Origin: Megalonaias nervosa
Lineage: Eukaryota > Mollusca > Bivalvia > Unionida > Unionidae
Direction: 5' to 3'
Assembly: GCA_016617855.1 (NCBI GenBank)
Contig: JAECUM010093678.1
Coordinates: 1 to 64,000 of the forward strand
DNA length: 64,000 nucleotides
Positions 1-13,524 of the stretch are shown in pieces. Position 1 is the stretch's first letter; every line of letters begins with the position of its first letter. Position numbers and translations under genes: made by a program. The notes beneath the pieces are model-generated. The model did not search any database. It saw nothing but the letters and a program-made list of their open reading frames with translations, and was not told where the DNA came from.

Positions 1-509
1 TATATATATAGGGTCGGGGGTGGTAAGGTTGGACTAACTTCGAAGTTGAACTTCCTTATACCTGCGTGTACGACGCATGCCTACAGTCATCTTCCTGACA
101 AGCTTACCGGCATCTTTTAAAACATATTGTCAGGCTTGCAATTATATCAGGTTCCCGCAGCCGGTGGCCTGCATAAGAAATAGGCATTGCGAGAATATGT
201 TCTCTTCTAGAACCAGTATGGACGCGGGGAATGTTACGCAGTGTTCCGATTAGCAGAACTTTATTATTAATAAGTTGAAAGTAGCGATGCAACTCAGATT
301 TCTTATGATACACACAAGGTCCATAAATAACTCAAAATCGTTAATGTTCTTTGTGTAACTTATCATCAGTCTGATCATTGGAAGTAAGTGAAACGCGGCC
401 AACATTCAACCTGTAAAACAAATATTAGAGTAAAACAGTGCACGCCTTCTTCTCCTTCCTTCCTTTATATTTACGTATTCAATAATGCGTAAATGAAGGA
501 GGGAGGCAG

Positions 510-513
<4 letters not shown>

Positions 514-555
<42 letters not shown>
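514..555. repeat. (GA)n microsatellite
   Basis: An uninterrupted AG dinucleotide run of about 42 bp follows a purine-rich lead-in. Confidence 0.95.
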
Positions 556-558
<3 letters not shown>

Positions 559-1249
559 AATAAGTGGTTGAAATTAGAGAATTTTCTGATCAAACAAAAA
601 TCGGAAAGAAACTAACGGTCATACAATAAATCAGAGAATATTCAATACCAGTGTTTTCGTTTGTTGGATGACTCAAAGGGTAAATTGGCCTAAAAATGCC
701 CTCGAAGGCTTAAGAGTCCTCGATTTATATACTAATATCCAACTGTACGATATTACTGATATCCCAATCGTGCACAGAGTGTAAGTGATCTTTAGACCCA
801 CTCTTCAATCAAAATTCATTCCCGGGAGGGTGAAATTGCACTGTATTTCTCAAGTGACTACGGGTGTTGCAGTCTATGAAATTTGTACCCGTTCTGTTTC
901 TTATATATCTTGGGTGGTATAAAGACGGATGCTAGAGAATATTGGATTCTTTTTATAATCGAAATTACTTATCTAAACATTGCCATTTCCTTTGAATTTC
1001 TGCACTCAGTGGCCATTTTTGCTCAATATTTCTTCTCTAATCGTCACTGTAGTGTGCTGAGGGATTTTTCCTTTTCATTTCTACTTGTTCTTTATTCACT
1101 GTATCTGAGACCAACATAAATGTATTATAGACTTCTCTGATTTTATCTGTGTGAGGACTTTTTCTTTTCTGTAACTGCGGACTGAAAAAGGATGTGTTAA
1201 CAAGTCTTCGGTGTCAGCCTGTTTGGCTCTGAATTACGAATTTCACAAT

Positions 1250-1250
<1 letters not shown>

Positions 1251-1310
<60 letters not shown>
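1251..1310. repeat. (TG)n(GA)n compound microsatellite
   Basis: A short TG run passes directly into about 46 bp of GA. The open frame across it, rich in alternating Arg and Glu, is an artefact of the repeat. Confidence 0.95.
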
Positions 1311-1314
<4 letters not shown>

Positions 1315-1390
1315 CATTATTGATACAGCATTTGTAAAGAGACTAAATTTAGATGAAGTATTAAAGAATCCTGAATATAATAGTATACAT

Positions 1391-2790
1391 TAGGTTCAGT
1401 TTTCTTCTCACGAAAGACGAAAAAGATTTCGGATTGTAAATGTTATTAAAATCAAATATGCGGTATTTACATAACCGTCTAATGTGTATTTATGAGCTCA
1501 ATTTCACAGTCAATGACATTCTTTAATGCAATAATTTTTCTTTGATTCTATCCCGGCTGAAAAATGTTAACAGTTATTAGAATTTCCACCCTAGGACCTA
1601 TTTTGAGATCACAAAACGTCAATTACAAAGTTTTAAGTGCATAAATTGGAAACATACATGCAATTGTGGGCAGAGTCTTATACGAAGACGAACAACATCA
1701 GAAGGGTGATTCTGGTTCTGGTTATCGAATAGTTTAATTCGTCATAGATGATGTAAAAGGCTATAAAAATAAAACATCGTGGGACTTGCAGTTCCATAAC
1801 AAAAGATAATAACACACATTAGGCTGAGCGTTCTGCTAAAACTACATGAAAAAGATTCTGATTGTCAAAGCTAATAAGATTTAATGTATTTTCATAACCG
1901 TCTAATACGTATGTGTGAGTTCAATTTCACAGTCAACAACTTTTCTTTAACAATTTTTCTTCTTTTATTTTATCTCGGATGAAGCATTATCCGTGCGTAT
2001 TTTCATACTAAAACCTATTTTCGTTCTACATTTGTCTCGATTAGAAATCTTGTTATACCTAAGTTAATTGTAAAGTATTATATATACCGTATGTCTACGT
2101 GAACAAACACTCATAAGAATAGTAACAATAACAGCATGCTAAGAAGGGTGATTCTTCTAGTCACCTGTAATATTACAATCCTTATATTTACACCTGTCTT
2201 CAATTAATAATACCGAAGGTAAAAAAACGAGTGCGCATGAAAGAGTACAGTAAATTTGGCCTTGGGTTTTAAGTTTTAATCCAAATGGGCAACAAATTAT
2301 AACTTTGTAAAATGTTTTACATAGATAATGAGTTTCCTTCTAAAAAGAGATGAATGAAATTCAGATTATATAATATATTGTACTTTAATGTATTATTGAA
2401 TAAACGTCTAATTTCACAATCAACTACTTTCTTAAGTGCATTTTCTTCTTTGATTCTATCCAGTTTGGAAAAATTATCAAGCAAAGTTAATAGGGTGTAT
2501 TTCTCAGTTTCACAGTGAACGATTTTCTCAAATGCATTTTCTTCTTAGATTCTATCCTGGTTGAAATATTATCTAACAAAGTTATTAATGTATATTTCCA
2601 CCCTAGGGTATTTGTTCATTTCAGAAATTTGCGCGCTGATTGGGAGTCTTGATATACGTGCATAAATTGTAAATTATTGTATATTTCGTATGCATATCTG
2701 ATCAAACACTAGTAAGAATGGGACAAAATACCATTATATTAAGGAGGGTGATTCTCCGAGTCACCTTTAATATGAAATTTTCATTTTTAC
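1391..2790. repeat. Diverged tandem array, about 3 units of 450-600 bp
   Basis: Three successive blocks share the same ordered landmarks: a segment with AAAGATT and a cytosine-poor stretch, 'CATAACCGTCTAAT', 'CAATTTCACAGTCAA', 'TTGATTCTATCC', 'TTCCACCCTAGG', and finally 'GGGTGATTCT' near 1702, 2143 and 2746. Units differ by substitutions and indels, so the array is old. No coding capacity is visible. A partial extra unit begins near 2510. Confidence 0.65.
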
Positions 2791-2826
2791 AGCTGTTTGA
2801 TAATATCAAACATCCTAGGTGTGTGC

Positions 2827-2828
<2 letters not shown>

Positions 2829-2874
<46 letters not shown>
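2829..2874. repeat. (GA)n microsatellite
   Basis: About 46 bp of GA sits at the end of the third unit of the preceding array. The Ser-Leu and Arg-Glu frames on the two strands are repeat artefacts. Confidence 0.95.
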
Positions 2875-2877
<3 letters not shown>

Positions 2878-5236
2878 TTAACTTTGGAATTGGGTTCGTA
2901 AGTATATTCCTGCTGGGCGAAAAATTATAACTCTCTAATATGTTGCAAATAGATAATGACGATTTTCTATGTAGCTTCAAATAGCTTATTAATATGTTTT
3001 CTCCGGTTGGATCATGGATAAAACCCTCTGTCATCGCCCCAAGCCACGGGCCTCATGAATATGGATGGCCCTACTTAACCAATCAATGCGAGCGCGAGTA
3101 AATTTTATTCGCCATTGTGACCCCATATGACTTTTCCAGCTGTTTGAATAAACTAATCAAGTTAATCTTTCATTTACATTGCATTATTGATTGATAAAAA
3201 CGGGCACTCTCACTGATATTTAGGAGAATGTAGCATTGGTATATTTATAACGTAGTCTTGTGAAAAAACGAGGAAATCTCTAAAGAGGCAGCCAACAGTG
3301 ATAAAGGGTGTGGCGTCTTATCGCTTTTGGTATGGAATTATAATTTACAGCAAGTATTCATTTGTTACTAAACCTTTTCATAAAAAATATGCATTTTGAT
3401 TTAGTTATCAAAGTTTCTAATGTAAGTTAGCACGAGTGACGACGAAATAGAAGTGATTCAAACTGGATGGAACGAGGTAAGTTGGTCAGTGTTTAAAAAA
3501 AGCACGATCTCTATATTACGGGAGAACTTTAAAAAATACATTATCAATTTTTGTGATTCTCATGAAGGCATGATGGACGGATGCAGTGGCAAAAGCGACG
3601 GCAGTTTGGTTGGAGTAGATTTTAGCCAGCCAAAAGTCATTGATCCACTTCGTTCCACATCAACCCTTTAATTGCATATGTGCATCACTAAACATATTTG
3701 CTGTGAGAAATACGGCGCAATTTTTTTTTTTTTTTTTTTTTTTCTTCGTCCAAAATTATCAGATATCTTGGCAATTTCATAAATTTCCTTATAGAACTTG
3801 ACTTTCATATTTATCAGAATATATTGATAATAACCTGGATCATCGAATGAAGTTTCGAATAATGCCAGTCGAGTCGAACAGATTATAAAATATCATTGAC
3901 ATTTGAGTTCATTGTCACGGATAATATTTTATAATCCACATCATGTGATCATGTTTTGGATCCAACTTTGAAATTGCATATAATTTTAAAATAAATCTAG
4001 AAAGAAGAAAAGATTTGCTGCTGAAACTTGTCTCTAACGTTTATCATAATCATAATACATATATGGGAACACGGTTATCCAGATTATTTTTCTCAACCAA
4101 TTTTTCCATTAAAATAACCCTGCGTTTTTTGCAATATACTTAGCAGATTCAACACATATTAATCAGGTATGATTACTGCCTCTTACTTTATATAAAGGTT
4201 GTTAGGTCTTGTACTCTTTTATGAAAATATGAATAATTATCTAAGTAGAATCTAACTATATATGCCGCTCTTAGAAAAGGAAAAAAAAAAGTCAAGAAAA
4301 ATGTTATAATTATTATGTGTTGGAAATATTGCACAACGAACGTCTCTAGCCACAAGCTATTGTTTTGTAAATACCGCACATTAATACGAATATGTTAATG
4401 ATGGCATTTTGGGTGACCCTAAGTACACAGATTCTACGCATGAGAAAATAGAAGCACTTACTAGCGCAGTGATATGCTGCATGTAAATCTTGTGGAATAG
4501 CGTGTAGACTGAATGAACCACTCTAATTTGTAAGTGCAGGAGTTTCATTTGCAATTACATTACAATGTGTGATTCAACTGGTGATGTTTGGCTGTGTTTG
4601 ACGAAGTTTGAAGAACGCAGGTCTGACATAAAATATTTCTGGTTGTTGCCGGCTTTTGGGTAGCTCTTGTGAGAGATTGGCATTTTGTAGCAAGTGATGT
4701 GTATAGTCCTTGTGTCTGGAACAGTGCTTTTTGTTACACTTCGCTCTGCACAACATCGCGAATTTTATCCTATCTGTAACTCAGTAAATTCTCAGGTCAG
4801 CATCATTAAACGTAGCTAAAAGTACCTAATTCATTTCAAGTACTTAAAGCGAATTAGGTATTTTTAGCTACCTTTAATGACGCTGACCAAATAGCTCGAC
4901 TTCGTGTGCGTGTGTCTATCTCTCAATAAGTTTTGTATCGTGCTATCAAAGTTGTAGGGACCTTAAGTTGCTTTATGAGTGAATTTCTGTTTCCTATATA
5001 TCTGTTGTTGGTGTTGTCGCTGTTATTTGAGTTTATAACAACTCCGTCAGGCAGAGCAGAAGACAACGAGGGTTTCTTCTTTTGAAACGTAGTTTCTAGC
5101 GCGTGGACACAAGACTGAGACAACCTGACTGAGACAGCCAGACTGAGATAAGAAAAGTAAGGTTAGCAAAACAGATTTCTCTGTAGCATGGGTAAAATAT
5201 ATTGGTATTGGTTGAGGAAGTGAACAACTTGCCGAT

Positions 5237-5267
<31 letters not shown>

Positions 5268-6165
5268 AGAACATAATAGGAAAGATATATCAGTCCACAT
5301 TATATGGAACATTTATTGCTGCTAATGGAATGAAATGTACAGTCAAAAGTAATTCTAAAACGTCTGAACTTTAAAAACCCGTCATAACTGGGATATTTTA
5401 AATAACATCTTTAAACATAAATGATGAAATGAGTTATTGAATATAATATAGAGAAAATTATCAGGACATAGCAAATGTTTTTTTTTTTCTTATAACATGA
5501 TCGCTTAAGCAGTCGTTTTATTTATCGGACTGTTGTTACTCTGACCTGTATTTTTAGTCATTGCAACAACAGTGGAAAATTGGCACAAATATTTTATTCG
5601 TTTTTCACATAAATGAAATAATTAAATGAGAAAACACTATACTTGTATTACCTTTTTAATCTAACTTTAGCAATACCATGGTACTACTGCATAATCTTCC
5701 GGCAGCACAATTTTCCGTTTAAAGGTAAATTTTCGCGTTATTCCATATTTGCACCATTTTAGCCACCGGATCAAAGACTGAAAATTTAAAGTCGTGCAGA
5801 TCTTTGGAATTTAAAATTATATATCATCGTAAAAGTCTAAAAGATGAAATTTATATCAGCAAAGGTTCCAAAACTCGGCAAATCGAGATCATTTGGCTAT
5901 ATAAATTATCTTCGTAAATGGCAGCATTGTCTAAGTATGAATACTTTACAGCAATATCGGAAACATATCGGCTATCCAGCCCTTTTTTAATATGATACAC
6001 AAGTTTTAATTCTAAGGTACGTTTAACATTCATTGTAAATAAGAGGAAAAATTATGCAATTCAAGTGAGATAAACGCAATAATAGAAAACGATCAGCTCG
6101 TGAGTTTATGAATTATAGAATACATTTAGATTATGAAGAACAGATTGGTGTCATGTAGAAACTTT
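2875..6165. other. AT-rich sequence without recognised genes
   Basis: No gene is supported. A T-run lies at about 3720-3743 and a (CA)n microsatellite at about 5238-5266. An inverted pair flanks about 4790-4885: 'GGTCAGCATCATTAAACGTAG' style sequence on the left and its near reverse complement on the right, with 'AGTACCTAATTCATTT' and 'CGAATTAGGTA' inside it. This could be a roughly 95-bp foldback element. The open frame at 3453-3671 shows no recognisable domain. Confidence 0.5.
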
Positions 6166-8625
6166 GCTGATGGTGAAAATTACAAAACAGATGTTTTGAT
6201 GCATGAGCTTATTTATGCGAGCTATCATGTACTTTTGAGTAAATGTATGGAACCACAAGGCTGTCACCTTGATGTCTAAAGAATCAATTAACAAATAATA
6301 TATTACCTGGACAAGGAATAATCATAATGCGGACGTCCTTTGTTCTGTGAAGGATTTATGATGCGTTTTTGATTTTAAAATGTACCAAAACATGCCGAGA
6401 GTACTAACTTCTTTAATATGAACCGTTCATGAAATGCATAATAATATTTATTTTCATTTGGATTTTGCAGCATAAACAGAGTCCTCATTGTTAGTGATGC
6501 TACATTGTCTACAGCGTCAGTTTTGTTTTAGTAATCATATTAGTTCTTAGTTCTAAGTGATACTTTAGACTGTGTAAGTATGACCCTATTATCAGTCATA
6601 TACCATTTTCCCCCCTCCTAAATATTTTGCGTTAATACTTACGTTCGTCCTTTGTTGGAACTAAAATTTCAGCCTACTTGTGTAAATATGTCCTGATTGC
6701 CCGTAATGAACCATTGCTTACAGTCTCCATGCTTCTATAATTTATTGAGTGCGTTTTTCGTTGTTTTTTTGTAATTGAACTATAGACCATGAGTGGCAAC
6801 TTGTGCATTCAATAATCATGTAGACTGTAACAAACTTCATTTTTAATAAATATAATGTAACATTAATACAATCAAAATATAAAAAACGCAATAAGATAAC
6901 AAAAAGGAATCAGCTTTAAATGAATGATGTGATGCTTTCATATCTTGTGGAAAGGTTGATAGTGTACAGTTTTAATCACCCATGAAATATCACATATGAC
7001 GTTACATGGGCTTATGAATGCACTCCATGTATGTAGAAGTATGAAACCGCCAGGCTGCCACCTTGCTGTATCAATTAGCAATTATTAACTGATATATTAC
7101 TTAGGGAAGTGATAATCATAATGTGATCATCATTTATTTCTGGAACGGGTCCAGGATACGTCCAGAAGTGAACAAGGAACCACTATTATATCTGTTTGTA
7201 CAAACAATCTGAGTCTGAAATGTTCATACACGGCATCGTAAGGCTTGTCTTCAATTTCATTTTACAAGTTAATGCAAGTTCCAATTATCCATGATGCAAC
7301 ATTGTCCACGGTCTCTGTGTTTTGGTAGACAGCGTGCGTCCTTAGTTAGTACTGATAATTTAGATTAAATATGTAAATATATTCTTATTTTCAATGATGT
7401 ACCAATATCAACAGTCTCCATATTTTTCTTAACAGTGTGCGTAGTTTGTATTGATAGTGCAAACTTTATGTGTGAACAAGTCCTCATTCTCCATATGTAC
7501 CAATGTCCAGTCTCCATGTTTTTTTTCTTAATAGTGTGCGTCCTTAGTTTGTATTGATAATTCAGATTAGATGTGCAAACATATCTTCATTGTCCATTTG
7601 TACCGATGTCCATTCTCAACGCTTTTGTTAACAGTGTGCATCCTTAGTTTGCATTGGTAGTTCCGATTAGATGTATAAACGTGTCCACATTTGTCCAGGA
7701 TGTATTAATATCCACAATCTCCATGTTTTCGTAATAGTGTGCGCCTGTAGTTCGTATTCATAGTTCAGACTAGATGTGTAAACATGTCCTCATTCTCCAT
7801 ATGTATCAATGTCTAGTCTCCATGTTTTTCTTAATAGCTTGCATACTTAGTTTGTATTGATATTCAGACAAGATGTGTAAACATGTCCTCATTGTCCACG
7901 ATGTAACGATGTCCAGTACCCATGCTTTTGTTAATATATTGCATTCCTATTCTGTATTGATAGTTCAGACTAAATGCGTAAAAATGTCTTCATTGCCCTT
8001 GATGTACCAATATCCACAGTCTCCATGTTTTTCTCAACAATTGTGTGCGTCCTTATTTGTGCTGATAGTTTATTCTGTCTACGTAAACAAATCCACTTTG
8101 TCAATGATGTTTGTTTTTTCCAGCAGTTATGTGCACACTTTGTCTGCGTTGATAGTTCGCTCTATTTGTATTAAGATTTCCTCGTCGACCATGATGTACC
8201 AATGACCACAGTTTCCATCGTTGTTGAAAATTATTACCGTCTTTCATTGATATCTTTTAAAGTACAGTACAGACCATCAGTGTAAAACCGTGTGTAAAAC
8301 TTTTAGATCAAATTTAAGAAACTAACTTTATATACAGAAACAATTATTAAACAAAAAATATAATACAGCAAACTCAGTAATGATATCAACAAAAGAGTTC
8401 AGTTTCCGATTTCATAAATTATATGTGTGGAATGGGTTAGCCTTTTCTGTAATCTGTATCAACTTACGCACATTTACAACAATACATTACCAGTTTTTGA
8501 AACATGAGCTTCTTTACAAACTCCATCATGTGCTTCCATAGGAAAACATTCACGAAGTCTATGTAATCACCAGGCTGCCGCATTTGTGTATGAAGTAACA
8601 ATTATCAAAATTAATGAATGATGCA
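6166..8625. repeat. Minisatellite of about 115 bp with higher-order units
   Basis: Between about 7290 and 8280 a unit of 105-120 bp recurs roughly eight to ten times. Each unit contains 'CTCATTGTCCA', 'GATGTACCAATGTCCA', 'TCTCCATGTTTTT', 'TTAATAGTGTGCGTCC' and 'TTAGTTTGTATTGATA'. A longer block containing 'CCAGGCTGCCAC' and 'ATAATCATAATG' occurs near 6250, 7050 and 8570, so the short units sit inside a higher-order repeat of about 0.8-1.5 kb. Two overlapping open frames across 7873-8205 are repeat translations, not a gene. Confidence 0.7.
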
Positions 8626-8628
8626 TTT

Positions 8629-10140
8629 TGTTACGGTCTAACAGCTTAAATTACGTTAAAAAGAGCGACAATCAACAAGTTTTGTGAAATTCAAAATACA
8701 AATTTATTTCATAAAATACAAAGTGAAAGAAGTAAACATAATTTACGGTACTGTATAAATTCCTATTTCCTAAAATAGTTTTATCACTTCCAAAAATCCG
8801 AAGTAATCCGAATACGCTCGAAGGGTATTCTGAACGATAAGTCTAGTGTTCTTTTTGTTAACACCACGGAAGATGTCACTGTTTTAAATCTAAATACCTT
8901 TAAGTGAAAACACGGTAAAATAAAATGTAATCCATACAGTCTTGTAGTTAATTTACGGTAAAATCCAAAATAATATTCTTCTTTGAATATTATGGTGAAT
9001 ATCGAACTGTCCTTTGAATAAATTCACAGTAATCTGTTCAGATATTAATATCCGAATATCTTTGAATAAATATTCTTCACAGAATCTGCAAATGGTCATC
9101 ACTGTATTACGATTCTACGGTCTTAAACTAAGTAACAGAAAAGAGCGAAAATCAACAAGTTTTGTACAATTCAACAAATACTTTATTTCCCTAGAACACA
9201 AAGTGAAAATTTAAAAGGATCTTTCAGTATTGCAAATTAAATCCCAAATAGTCCTAAAAGTTCTATTACAAGTCCAAATGTATAGAGTTCCAATTGAATT
9301 CCATTGGTGTTCTAAATAAATTCCGATACGAATGTGCTGATGTTCCTGTAATCTCGAACGTGCTAATGTGCCAATGGCCTGGTGATGTGTTGTCTTTTGA
9401 TGTATCACAATAATATAATCCAGAAAGGCCCTTATATGAATTCACTATAATTCCAAATTAATATTTTAGTGAAAGAATACTACTGAACACTTTGAAATTC
9501 AAGTTAATTTGAATAAATAAATAAATACAACTGAACACAACAATAGGACTGATTACGCTTCGGGTGTTAAGGCAAGAATTAATAATTCTTAGGTAAACAA
9601 GATTATATACCTATCTACTTGACCCAGTATACCATTTCCTGGAAATACTCCGTCAATTCAATGGGAAATTTATATTTTGGAATTTTATGAGGTCAGAATC
9701 ATGACTGTCCTTAACACAAATTGAAGTAAACATGTTTAAAATTAGCGATGACCTGAATGCAGAATCATAGAGAAAGATTAACTAAGGATTGTGTTATTAC
9801 AAAAGAAATATCACTGATTAGGTATACCATTAACCTGATGTTGGACAAAGTCATTACAAAATAGAGATATGCATAACATATGATCATTAAGAAAGGCCAG
9901 CAAAAATACAAATTAAATATACATAACAGATGCATTAATAAATAAATCTAAATCATCAACGAACAAGTCTGATATATCTTCAAGATTGAAAATTCATGTT
10001 CTTCCTTGCTTATATAGAAAAATGTATTAATCTAAAACGCAATGTCTAATGCTCTTTCTAGAATATGATTCCAGATTTTCATTGACTCATCGAGTTATTT
10101 CGAAATGTCTCATATTCAGTCAACAAGCTGTTACAGTTTA
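8629..10140. mobile_element. LTR-like sequence related to the LTR at 61365-62281
   Basis: The sequence begins TGTTACGG and shares with the right-hand LTR the order 'AAGAGCGA', 'CAACAAGTTTTGT', then A-rich sequence and 'ACAAAGTGAAA'. A second diverged copy of the same start region begins near 9103, so two LTR-derived pieces appear side by side. It lies between two parts of the 115-bp minisatellite, consistent with insertion into it. I cannot define the right boundary or a target duplication. It has no coding capacity. Confidence 0.45.
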
Positions 10141-10376
10141 AACCAATCACAAACTAGAACAGTCTGTCCTTTCTACAGTACAAATGTCATTCTTTGATCA
10201 CGCGATGTTGCTTATTTGAACTTGGCATATGGATCTTGAAATTTATGAATGAAATCGAAGTAGGCATTTATACAAGACTCATAAAAAGTACAACTCATTC
10301 ACAGTATCTAAGAATTAAAAATGTCATTAACTAAATGACTTTTACAAACTATTATTGCAAAATAATAATACTAATA

Positions 10377-10378
<2 letters not shown>

Positions 10379-10430
<52 letters not shown>

Positions 10431-10431
10431 A

Positions 10432-10476
<45 letters not shown>
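10379..10476. repeat. (TA)n microsatellite
   Basis: About 98 bp of TA dinucleotides, interrupted once by 'AGAG'. Confidence 0.95.
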
Positions 10477-10479
<3 letters not shown>

Positions 10480-10560
10480 TATATATGAATTACCAAAAGG
10501 AGGGTCTGGGATGGAAAAAAACCCCAACACGAACCACAATCTATGAGTCTGAACCGTTCA

Positions 10561-10760
10561 TTTAAGGCTTTAATAAAATGTTTCTCTTCTTTTTCGTTCT
10601 GTAAAAGATAATGAAAAGTCTCAGTTCTTCATGTTGTCACATTGTCTACACTTTCCATGTTGTAATGAATAGTTATGCGTATCCTTAGTATGAATGGATT
10701 GTACAGACTATCAATGAAATGTAAGCGTCCTCGATTGCATTGCTAAATTTCATATTCCTT
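10561..10760. repeat. Resumption of the 115-bp minisatellite
   Basis: The phrases 'TGTCACATTGTCTACA', 'TTTCCATGTTGTAATGAATAG', 'CGTATCCTTAGTATGAATG' and 'AGCGTCCTCGATTGCATTG' match the unit of the array at 6.2-8.6 kb. It therefore appears to be the right-hand continuation of that array. Confidence 0.55.
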
Positions 10761-10913
10761 AGAATTAATCATACAGTACCGTCCTCGATAAGTCACCATT
10801 TGGTATACATTTACAGCCAGAAACTATATTTCTTTTCATTGCAAGATAGCCATAACAAATATCATCGGTACGGGGTTCAATACACGAGTCCCCGATATCC
10901 ACTAAATACAAGA

Positions 10914-10989
<76 letters not shown>
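10914..10989. repeat. (TG)n(GA)n compound microsatellite
   Basis: About 40 bp of TG is followed directly by about 35 bp of GA. Confidence 0.95.
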
Positions 10990-10992
<3 letters not shown>

Positions 10993-12130
10993 TCTCTATT
11001 GGATTTCATTTACCAGAAGATTTGTTTTGGACAATTTATGAATAGTACAGAAACAGAAACGTAGCAAAGATACGAACAATTATTGCAAAATCTTCGACTG
11101 CTTCATTGGGAAACTTTGGAAGAAACAGCTAAACCTACTTTGATGGAAGAAGAGACAGAGAGAAGACAATTTTTTCATCGTCGCCTGCCCCTCCTCCTAA
11201 TATGGCAGCCTCCTTGTTGACATAATCCATTACTTCCAGACGAGACGAAATAAATGCTTTGATGATGCTGACACCTTCTTCACCAGAAGAAATAAAATAG
11301 AAGTGGAGGACTGAAGTGAATAAAAATAGTCAAGAAAAAAGTCACCAAGCCAAACATAAGTACTCTTTCTCCTATTGCTCCTGGGACACAGTAAGCATCG
11401 TCCCAATCTAGTAAAAATACCGATAAAACTGGTTTTGAAACAGTGGTCGACATCCTCTCCCATAGCAAACAGACAAACTCACGGAAATTCTGAACGAAGC
11501 TGTTCAAGATGTGGAAACAATGATCCGTCAATTTACCCACCACCGAAAGGCTGCAACGAAAGCCACTGTCATGAAACATTTTCAAGGAATTTTGCACATT
11601 TGTACACTCTCATGTACACTGACGTGCTATCAGTGAATAAAAATCAATTCGAAAGGATTTTCACCCAGTCTTGATTCTTGGATTGTTGTTTCAAAAGTCG
11701 TCGACTATAACAAGAAGTAGAAGTTACCAAGATGCCGTTAGACACAGCTACATCTCCTTCTCAAAGTTACTCTCTTCAACAACTACAACAACGACCCCTG
11801 TTGGTGTAGTATAGAGAACGTGTCTCCAAAAATTAAATTGTCTTTTTTGCAAACTCTTTGTGATGTATTGTGTCATCGGAGTAACCATGGGAAATTTGAG
11901 TTTGCAATAAGCAGATAAACCATTGTGGACTATTTTACTAAGACGCTGTATTGGAGATCTTCTTCTAATCTGCTGTTGAAATGTACCGACAGAAACAACA
12001 ATAACGATAGCCTTTCAAATAACGTCAGTCATCTTTCTTCCAATCACATTAGGAGCCCTCTTCTGGAACAAGGGAAACCATTCTCCGTTGTAAACGAGTG
12101 ATTCCATGGAAACCAAAACAATGAAACTAT
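10990..12130 (+). other. Probable left part of a decayed Polinton-like relic
   Basis: No intact gene is present. Plus-strand fragments between about 11440 and 11700 have coding-like composition (for example a frame reading MIRQFTHHRKAATKAT) but no family I recognise. The stretch lies directly upstream of three recognisable capsid and protease relics on the same strand, so I infer it is the eroded neighbouring part of that element. The open frames on the opposite strand at 11230-11597 look like antisense shadows. Confidence 0.3.
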
Positions 12131-12390
12131 GAATAACCAATTTTATTTGACATTAAATAGCAACTTTTATATGGCTGTGTTTCCAACAACACATTATGTT
12201 GTTTCAGGGCCAGATTACTTCAGTCCATACATATGGACCAGGAAGCTCATTGGGAAGTAGCTTTGGTAGAAATCATTCTTCCTACTCAAGTCATCAATGT
12301 CAGAACACATTCGTAATCGATATCCTCAACGAACAAGTTCAAGAACAGTTCGACAAAAGCGATCCTGCCTGTTGCGAATGAAAACAAAAG
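12131..12390 (+). pseudogene. Relic of a Polinton capsid-associated (minor virion) gene
   Basis: A frame starting at 12131 reads MNNQFYLTLNSNFYMAVFP. About 90 bp further on a shifted frame reads HWEVALVEIILPTQ. The pairing of an N-terminal strand 'FYxTLxSNxxxxxFP' with a downstream 'WEVALVEIxxPT' motif is, from memory, characteristic of a protein encoded beside the major capsid gene in many animal Polintons and adintovirus-like loci. Most of the protein is missing or scrambled by frameshifts. The call rests on these two motifs and on the adjacent capsid relic. Confidence 0.45.
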
Positions 12391-13524
12391 CATCACCAGT
12401 TCTTGTACATGAAAATCAAAGTTATCAAAGCGAACAACACTAATCCAGGCTCCGATGCCAGATTAGCTTTCATCAGCAATTTCATGTATTCCCTGTTTAG
12501 CATTGTGAGTTTTTGTTCTTGAATAATAAACTAGCCAGCAGCAGCATGGATACTTACCCTTACCGAGCATACCTGAAAAATCTCTTGACGTACGTAATAG
12601 AAGCCAAGAACAAATATCTAAATGATTCTTTGGTATAGAAACCTGACACTTTGGGCAAGTTTAACGACAAAACAGATGATTGCGGATGACGATCCTCACA
12701 ATTTTGGATTTAACAACCGCCAGAAGAAAATCAAACAAGACGCAGTTTAGAACTGATGGATAGATTACATTTGGATATGTGGTTGTAAAACAAATATTTG
12801 TTGAATAGAGTGCATGGATGCCTGAGACTGAGTTAAAGTAGTACCCTGTTCCATTTGATGGCTAGTGCAAACGAGTTTGAAACGAGCATCGAAAGCCAAA
12901 CTTTACTTGAGACGTATGGAAGTTTTGAACAGATTAGGAAACTGCATCAGCCAAACGTTGAGGTAAAACGACAGCAAAGTATCCGATACGATAAGTGGAA
13001 GTCATAACCTGCCCCATTGTAAGTGGACTCCGGTCCAAGATCGAAGATCATGTATTTCAAGGGCAAGTACCAAAATATTTGCTCATTGGCATCGTCAGCA
13101 ATGCGACCCTTAACAGAACCGTCCTTCAAAATCCATCTGAGTTCCAACATTTCAATGTGCACGAGATAGAAGTCATTTGAGAAGGCTAAACGTTGTGTAC
13201 CAGACATCTGTAAGCTAACTTTGCCCAGAAATGTTAATCGATATCTTACTTGGCATTATTTGAAGCCACATAACAGTTAGGTACCAACAGCAACCAAGGT
13301 ATTTCGAACGACGATTATAAATGTGGATATGCTTTTGCGGTGTTGGTTTCAATCTAGACCAAGGCAGCGACGAAAGACATTTCTACCCTTTAAAAATCGG
13401 GCCAAATTCGTGTGGAACTTTAATTTGTAGAACCGTAGCGAACACAATTGACATAATCTGGCATGCACAATTTGACAATACTCTGGAAAACAACAGTTTG
13501 AGGGAAGTGTCCCTAGACTATTAG
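12391..13524 (+). pseudogene. Decayed Polinton major capsid protein (double jelly-roll type)
   Basis: Four collinear plus-strand fragments in different frames resemble the capsid family annotated in many animals as F54H12.2-like. They are FLYMKIKVIKANNTNPG (about 12400), MDTYPYRAYLKNLLTYV (12547), a block reading VFQGQVPKYLLIGIVS with FQHFNVHEIEV (13055-13180), and a C-terminal block with NTIDIIWHAQFDNTLENN ending at a stop at 13524. Fragment order and spacing fit one protein of about 400 residues. Several frameshifts and stops separate them, so the gene is dead. It differs clearly from the intact capsid gene at 18448-19848, which implies a separate lineage. Open frames on the minus strand over 12947-13207 are antisense. 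Confidence 0.6.

Larger units (their letters stand above)
1..1390. other. Gene-free flank with microsatellites
   Basis: I see no gene or recognisable repeat family here. Short open frames are AT-rich and have no family signature. The stretch holds two purine microsatellites, described separately. Confidence 0.6.

Noticed and set aside
7873..8205. Overlapping 110- and 66-codon frames
   Set aside because: They are translations of the 115-bp minisatellite in two frames.
12947..13207. 86-codon minus-strand frame
   Set aside because: It is antisense to the capsid relic, whose plus-strand fragments have family-like motifs.
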